From: JACDER01 sp963842575
Lineage (GTDB): Bacteria > Actinomycetota > Thermoleophilia > Gaiellales > Gaiellaceae
Length of the DNA: 64,000 nucleotides
Direction: 5' to 3'
Assembly: GCA_963842575.1 (NCBI GenBank)
Contig: CAWJGS010000004.1
Span: forward strand, 1 to 64,000
Under the pieces are notes generated by a model. The model searched no databases. It was not told where the DNA came from and worked only from the letters and a program-made list of their open reading frames with translations. Both the position numbers and the translations under genes were made by a program. Shown here piece after piece: positions 60,129 through 64,000 of the stretch (positions are counted from its first letter, which is position 1; every line of letters starts with the position of its first letter).

Positions 60129-61265
60129 TCAGCCGAAGATTCGGCGGAGCGCGACGACGAGAGCGTCCACGTCGGACGCGTCGTTGTAGGCCTGCAGCGA
60201 CACCCGGACGAGCTGGACGCCGGCCAGCTCCATCAGCAGCGCCTCGATAGCGAATTCGTCCAACAGGCGCGACTGAATCTCCCAGACGTCGCAGGGCGGG
60301 AGCGCGGCCGCGAGCATCTGCACGAACGAGTCCTCCGCCGGCGTCACCGGCTCGAGCCCGAAGAGCTCGGACAGCTCCGCGCGCACGCGCAGCCCGAGCT
60401 CGTGGCAACGGGAGCGGACGACATCCCAGTCGTGCTCCTCCATGAACCGGATGGCCGCGGGCACCGCGAGCCAGGCAGATGGATCGCGCGTCCCGGGCCA
60501 GCGCCGACGCGAGTCGAAGGTCGCCCCCTCCTCCCAATCCCAGCTGAGGACGAGCGGCTCGAGCTCCTCCTGCCGCTCGGGCCGCGCCCACAGGAATCCG
60601 GCTCCCTTCGGAGCGCACATCCACTTGTGGCAGTTGCCTGCGTAGAAGTCCGCGCCGAGCTCCTCCAGGCGGAGCGGGATCTGCCCCGGCGCGTGCGCGC
60701 CGTCGAGGATCGTGAGAACGTCGCGTTCGCGCGCGCGGCGACACAACTCCTCGACGGGGAACACGACGCCGGTGAAGCAGCTGATGTGGCTGCAAACGAC
60801 GGCCCGGGTGGAGGGCGTCACTCCCGACCACAGCAGGTCGAGTGCCTCCCCCACTCCCGTCCCGGGCGGAATCGCCACCGTCACGTACCGCGCGCCCGCC
60901 CGTTCGCACACGTGCCGCCAGAGCATGTCCACGGCGCCGTACTCGCCGACCGGCGCAAGCACCTCATCGTCCCGCTCCAGACGCAGGGACCGCGCGACCG
61001 CGTTCAAGCCCTCGGTCGCGTTCGTTGCAAAGACGAGGTTGCTCGTATCCGCGCCCAGATACGCGGCCAGCGCCGCCTTCGCCTCGTCGATCAGCTCCGG
61101 ATAGCGCCGAAAGCGCGAGAGGAAATCCACCGGCTGCCGCTCGAGCTCGAGCTGGAGCCGCTGGTACTCCTCGAAGACCGGACGCGGGCATGCGCCGAAC
61201 GATCCATGGTTGAGGTAGACGACGCCGGGATCAAGCAGGAACAGGTCGCGCAAGCGCGGGCTCAC
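60129..61265 (-). CDS. PLP-dependent class V aminotransferase-like protein (isopenicillin-N-epimerase type)
   Basis: A 378-residue class V PLP enzyme. PLP-binding features: VYLNHGSFGACPRPV at the start, ATNATEGLNAVARSL, a ILDGAHAPGQIPL Asp (about 188) that holds the pyridine N, and the Schiff-base Lys in GNCHKWMCAPKGAGF (K214). Late RRRWPGTRDPSAWLAVPAA and VRVSLQAYNDASDVDAL match the isopenicillin N epimerase/cysteine-desulfurase-like group. The substrate (racemisation, desulfuration or transamination) cannot be told. It is upstream of the glucosidase gene on the same strand, 52 bp. Confidence 0.9.
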   Translation of the reverse strand: MSPRLRDLFLLDPGVVYLNHGSFGACPRPVFEEYQRLQLELERQPVDFLSRFRRYPELIDEAKAALAAYLGADTSNLVFATNATEGLNAVARSLRLERDDEVLAPVGEYGAVDMLWRHVCERAGARYVTVAIPPGTGVGEALDLLWSGVTPSTRAVVCSHISCFTGVVFPVEELCRRARERDVLTILDGAHAPGQIPLRLEELGADFYAGNCHKWMCAPKGAGFLWARPERQEELEPLVLSWDWEEGATFDSRRRWPGTRDPSAWLAVPAAIRFMEEHDWDVVRSRCHELGLRVRAELSELFGLEPVTPAEDSFVQMLAAALPPCDVWEIQSRLLDEFAIEALLMELAGVQLVRVSLQAYNDASDVDALVVALRRIFG

Positions 61266-61322
61266 CCCCGAGAATCCACGCGAGCACGCAGCGATCCTAC
61301 TCCCGGACTAGGATCGACTCAC

Positions 61323-62034
61323 GTGGGAATTCGCATTTACCTGAGCGAAGAACGCCTCGTCGCGCTCTTCATCGTCCTTTCGTTCCTGATCACGTTCTTG
61401 TGCACGCGGCTGTACACGCGTCTCGCGCGGACGCGTGACTGGGGAAGCGGGCACGCAGGCGGCATCCACGTGCACCACATGGTGGTCGGAATCGTCTTCG
61501 TCCTCGTGTCGGGCTGGGCCGCGCTCGCCCTCGACCCGGGGACGCCGTGGACGTACGTCCTCGGGATCTTCTTCGGCGCCGGCGCCGCGCTGACCCTGGA
61601 CGAGTTCGCCCTGTGGCTGCATCTCAAGGACGTGTACTGGATGGAGGAGGGCCGCGCCTCGATCGACGCGGTGATCCTCGCGTTCATGCTCGGCACGGTG
61701 GTCGCGCTCGGCATGACCCCCGTGGGGAGTCGACGACTCGGCCGGCGCGGACGTGCTGGCCGTCTCGATCGCGCTGGCCGTCGTGGCCGCGTTCGTCTCG
61801 ATCCTCAAGGGCAAGTACTACATGGGAATCATCGGGCTCTTCATTCCGGTGATCGCGTACGTCGCGGCGGTCCGCCTCGCGCGGCCGCGCTCGGCCTGGG
61901 CGCACTGGCGCTACACGGGGAACGAGCGGAAGATGACGAAGGCGGTCGCTCGCGACGTCAAGCGGCGAGCGCGGAAGACACGCGTACGCGACTTCCTCGG
62001 CGGCACGCCGAACCTGAAGTCTCCGCAGGCTTGA
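61323..62034 (+). CDS. Polytopic membrane protein of unknown function (frameshift near 61725)
   Basis: About 236 residues when joined. From GTG 61323: helices VALFIVLSFLITFLCTRLY and GGIHVHHMVVGIVFVLVSGWAA, then YVLGIFFGAGAALTLDEFAL, and an LHLKDVYWMEEGRASIDAVI loop. Near 61720-61728 the frame changes and continues with VLAVSIALAVVAAFVSILKG and GIIGLFIPVIAYVAAVRLAR, a basic tail and a stop at 62032-62034. The conserved HVHH and DEF-x-LWLHL features suggest a metal- or lipid-linked enzyme, but no family is recognised. It is coupled to the next gene (TTGA). Confidence 0.7.
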
Positions 62035-62693
62035 GCCCCCTGAAGATCGCAGCGGCCGTGGCCGGTGCGGCGCTCTTCACGCTCATCTGCATGTGGCTCG
62101 GCCTGCGCGTGGCAGGGCCGCAGTCGCATGCATACAACCTCGGCTCCGTCGAGTTCTCCCTCGCCCCGTCCTTCTCGGGAAAGGCGAAGGTCTACATCCC
62201 GCTCGCCGGCTGGGAGATCGAGGCGCCGGTCTTCAGCGCTCCGTACGCCATCCACGCCCAGCCGCGCCGCGTGTCGCCCCGCGCGGTCGAGCGCGCGGCC
62301 CACGGGGTGAGGAAGACGCTCAAGACGACAAAGGGGGACCTGAAGCATGCGGCCATCGTGACCATCATCCGCGCGTTCCTCTTCGCGCTGCTGGGCGCGC
62401 TGGCCGCAGGAGCGGTGACCATGCTCCTGCTGCGTGCGCTCCGCTACCGCTGGCGCACGTCCCTCCTCGCCGGCGCGAGCTGCCTGGGCTTCGGAGCGAT
62501 CGTCGTGCTCGCGAGCGGCCTGTGGCTCTGGCAGAGCCTCGACGTCAAGGCGTTCAGGCAGGCGAAGATCACGGTGGGAAGCGGGAGGGTGCTCTCCCGC
62601 AGCGTCCAGCGCTTCCGCAACGACATCGATGTCAACACGATCATCGAGGATCTCTCGAACCTGGTCGCCAACGGCGACCAGGACAAGCGTTAG
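62031..62693 (+). CDS. Membrane protein of unknown function, possibly truncated by the MITE
   Basis: A 220-residue membrane protein from a TTG at 62031 inside the previous stop. It has an N-terminal helix (KIAAAVAGAALFTLICMW), an extracytoplasmic beta-rich stretch (GSVEFSLAPSFSGKAKVYIP, AGWEIEAPVFSAPYAIHAQP), and two further helices around 110-170. The reading ends DLSNLVANGDQDKR, where the TAG stop is formed by the target TA and the first G of the MITE, so the original protein may have been longer. The lineage-typical continuation would be a soluble enzyme domain (inference, unverified). Confidence 0.65.
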   Translation: MSPLKIAAAVAGAALFTLICMWLGLRVAGPQSHAYNLGSVEFSLAPSFSGKAKVYIPLAGWEIEAPVFSAPYAIHAQPRRVSPRAVERAAHGVRKTLKTTKGDLKHAAIVTIIRAFLFALLGALAAGAVTMLLLRALRYRWRTSLLAGASCLGFGAIVVLASGLWLWQSLDVKAFRQAKITVGSGRVLSRSVQRFRNDIDVNTIIEDLSNLVANGDQDKR

Positions 62694-62909
62694 ATGGCTG
62701 ATGCCACGATCTCGCGCGTCCGGCTGCGCGATCTGGCACGCCTGGGCCGCTCCGGCCCGGTTGCGGCCGGCGGAGCCGGCCTCCACCGTGCCTGCGCTTC
62801 GCCGCGTCGGCCGCTCACCGATGCTGCCGGCATCGGCAAGCGTCCGCCCCGGCGCCCCAGACGCACCAGCTCGCGCCCCGGAGCAGGCGATCTCATGGCA
62901 TCAACCATC
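62693..62909. mobile_element. 217-bp MITE-like element, copy 2 (inverted relative to copy 1)
   Basis: Same element as at 27290-27506, in reverse orientation, differing at about four positions. It is flanked by TA at 62691-62692 and 62910-62911 and has the same terminal inverted repeats (GATGGCTGATGCC ... GGCATCAACCATC). It lies between two convergent genes, and its terminal G supplies the third base of the TAG stop for both. The two copies are about 35 kb apart; no transposase gene is in the window, so mobilisation would be in trans. Confidence 0.8.
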
Positions 62910-63298
62910 TAGCGGCGGACGACCGTGGCCAGCAGCGCCCCCGCTGCGAGCAGCTGGAGCCAGGTCGGGAGGCCGCCGGCCTGGTGGAGCGCGGGGATGC
63001 GATGGCTAGGGAAGAGCTTCCGTCCGCCCGGGCGGGGCATGCGAATCACGTGCTCGAGATCGGGCGACGACGCGGCCGCCGCGCCGATGGTGGCCGCGTC
63101 GAGCGGCCCGCGCGTGATCGCGAGCAAGGTGAGCCCCGCCACGCCGCTCCAGAGCTCGAAGCGCGGCGAGGGAATGTCGTCGTGCGGTATCACGTCGCCG
63201 ACCAGGTGCAGCAGGAAGCCGAGCGCGATCGCGGCAGGTCTCGACCGAACAGCCGCGCCACCGGCGGCGCCGGTCGCCACATGAAGTGAGACGATCAC
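62909..63298 (-). CDS. Small membrane-associated protein of unknown function
   Basis: A 129-residue protein from GTG 63298, chosen because the ATG at 63343 would overlap the divergent glyoxalase gene. It has a LHVATGAAGGAAV start, then LGFLLHLVGDVIPHDDIPS with clustered His/Asp that may bind metal, LWSGVAGLTLLAITRG, SPDLEHVIRMPRPGGRKL, FPSHRIPALH and a C-terminal membrane helix WLQLLAAGALLATVVR. The His/Asp pattern is loosely like membrane-bound metal-dependent hydrolases of the YdjM type. Its TAG stop uses the terminal base of the MITE. Confidence 0.6.
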   Translation of the reverse strand: MIVSLHVATGAAGGAAVRSRPAAIALGFLLHLVGDVIPHDDIPSPRFELWSGVAGLTLLAITRGPLDAATIGAAAASSPDLEHVIRMPRPGGRKLFPSHRIPALHQAGGLPTWLQLLAAGALLATVVRR

Positions 63299-63328
63299 CG
63301 GCAGAAGTCTGGCAGGATCCAGGTCAAC

Positions 63329-63703
63329 ATGGAGCTCATACACACGTGTTACCGGATCACCGACATCGACAGGTCCGTCGCCTTCTATGAGGCGCTCGGC
63401 TTCGAGGAGCGCGGCCGCCTTCCGATCGGGGACGAGGCGATCAACGTCTTCATGGGACTACCCGGAGACGCCGACCGGCTCGAGCTCACCTACAACTTCG
63501 GCGTCGACGCCTACGAGATCGGGACGGGGTACGGACACATCGCCGTCACGGTGAACGATCTCGACTCGACGCTGGAGCGGCTCGCCGAGCAGGGAATCGA
63601 GCCCGAGCGGCCGCCGTACACGGTGCGCGAGGGCGGCTCGAGGTTGTGCTTCGTCCGCGATCCGGACGAGTACCGGATCGAGCTGATCGAGCGCGGCGGC
63701 TGA
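63329..63703 (+). CDS. Glyoxalase/VOC-family protein (lactoylglutathione-lyase-like)
   Basis: A 124-residue vicinal-oxygen-chelate protein with the two beta-alpha-beta-beta-beta modules of glyoxalase I. Candidate metal ligands are H6 (LIHTCYRITD), E in LELTYNFGVD, H71 in GYGHIAVTVND and E near RDPDEYRIELIE, matching the glyoxalase I H/E/H/E set. FYEALGFEERGRL is the usual first-module motif. It probably detoxifies methylglyoxal as a thiol adduct; in an actinobacterium the thiol may be mycothiol (inference). Confidence 0.9.
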   Translation: MELIHTCYRITDIDRSVAFYEALGFEERGRLPIGDEAINVFMGLPGDADRLELTYNFGVDAYEIGTGYGHIAVTVNDLDSTLERLAEQGIEPERPPYTVREGGSRLCFVRDPDEYRIELIERGG

Positions 63704-63717
63704 CGAAAAATCGCGCC

Positions 63718-63744
63718 TTGTCGCGCGTGCGCTGGTGATAGAAT
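63718..63744 (+). promoter_or_regulatory. Putative promoter for the uracil-DNA glycosylase gene
   Basis: TTGTCG (63718-63723), a 15-bp spacer and TAGAAT (63739-63744), the latter preceded by TG one base upstream (extended -10). It faces the partial gene at the right edge of the window. The -10 hexamer is the same as that of the putative moaA promoter. Confidence 0.45.
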
Positions 63745-63784
63745 TCGCGGGGCCTCGCCCGACGCGACGCGGTTTAGCCTCTCC

Positions 63785-64000
63785 TTGGGAAGCCAGCGCG
63801 CCGGGCGCGGCGCTGTCAGGGGTCATACGCAGCCGGGGAGCGAAGTCCTGCCTGACGCCGCCGAGCTGATCCCGCCCCGCGCAGGGCTCCCGAGGCTCCG
63901 CGAATCCGCAGCCGGATGCACCGCCTGCGACCTGTGGCGCGCGGGAACCCAGACCGTCTTCGGCGCGGGGACGAGCACCGCTCGCTTGATGCTGGTCGGC
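63785..64000 (+). CDS. Uracil-DNA glycosylase, family 4/5, N-terminal part (cut by window edge)
   Basis: DNA-repair glycosylase fragment open to the window end. Visible are the first iron-sulfur cysteines in ESAAGCTACDLWRAGTQTVFG (C-x2-C) and the start of the active-site loop GAGTSTARLMLVG, the normal opening of family-4-type enzymes. The start is uncertain: TTG 63785 is the only in-frame canonical-type codon seen near the start, but it adds an atypical basic leader, so the initiation site may be wrong by a few codons. Unlike the gene at 21451, this one keeps the cluster cysteines. Confidence 0.8.
   Translation, partial: MGSQRAGRGAVRGHTQPGSEVLPDAAELIPPRAGLPRLRESAAGCTACDLWRAGTQTVFGAGTSTARLMLVG

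Noticed and set aside
63745..63850. Small SRP RNA or other structured RNA before the last gene
   Set aside because: GC-rich with short stems, but the conserved SRP GGAAGGAAGC-type loop is absent.

Overview
This is a high-GC window, compactly coded on both strands, with many GTG starts and many 1- to 4-base start/stop overlaps (ATGA, GTGA, TTGA). Several features point to an actinobacterium: a dnaK-grpE-dnaJ-hspR order with clpB next to it, a UvrD2-type helicase with an HRDC tail, inositol-3-phosphate synthase near a CDP-alcohol phosphatidyltransferase and a PAP2 inositol-lipid enzyme, and a SCO4226-like DUF4242 protein. The overall style suggests a deep-branching, probably uncultured lineage such as Thermoleophilia (inference). 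No rRNA, CRISPR array, prophage or transposase gene was seen.

Layout. 1-2.4 kb: a cut Ser/Thr kinase, then an af470-like (DUF4188) monooxygenase overlapping a SABATH-type carboxyl methyltransferase. 2.4-8.9 kb: heat-shock block (clpB, hspR, dnaJ, grpE, dnaK). 8.9-13 kb: a secreted protein, an M29 aminopeptidase, moaA with an operator-like promoter, and a lipoprotein. 13-16.7 kb: inositol-lipid genes (PAP2, PIP-synthase-like, ribbon-helix-helix protein, ino1) and a GNAT. 16.7-24.7 kb: two berberine-bridge-type flavoproteins, a glycosyltransferase-PHP fusion, a cysteine-less uracil-DNA-glycosylase relative, a presenilin-like membrane protein, a beta-propeller/MarR divergent pair and a zinc-ribbon phosphatase. 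24.7-29.6 kb: uvrD2, vapBC, a 217-bp MITE, an RNA methyltransferase and yjbQ. 29.6-36.5 kb: a peptidase, a COG2403 GTPase, carbamate kinase, a macrodomain protein, an ornithine carbamoyltransferase family gene, rhomboid and a zincin. 36.6-40.7 kb: decayed fragments around tRNA-Ala, then a LuxR-type ATPase regulator broken by three frameshifts. 40.7-46.6 kb: secreted propeller and beta-helix proteins. 46.6-53.3 kb: a probable peptide-modification operon (SagB-like dehydrogenase, 51-aa acidic repeat peptide, cyclase-ATPase-TPR regulator, NarL response regulator) with a divergent sensor kinase. 53.4-64 kb: an RTX-like secreted protein, an antioxidant locus, a glycogen-debranching-type enzyme with an SCP2 tail, a PLP enzyme, membrane genes around the second MITE copy, a glyoxalase-family protein and the start of a uracil-DNA glycosylase.

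Two points shape the reading. First, about 16 sites look like single-base frameshifts inside otherwise well-conserved genes, including essential chaperones. This is better explained by residual indel errors in the assembly than by gene death, so split genes are described as one gene where the halves join. Second, the most novel candidates are the peptide-modification operon at 46.6-51.1 kb, the TA-flanked MITE pair whose terminal G completes TAG stop codons of neighbouring genes, and the presenilin-like protein with a GMPD catalytic motif.
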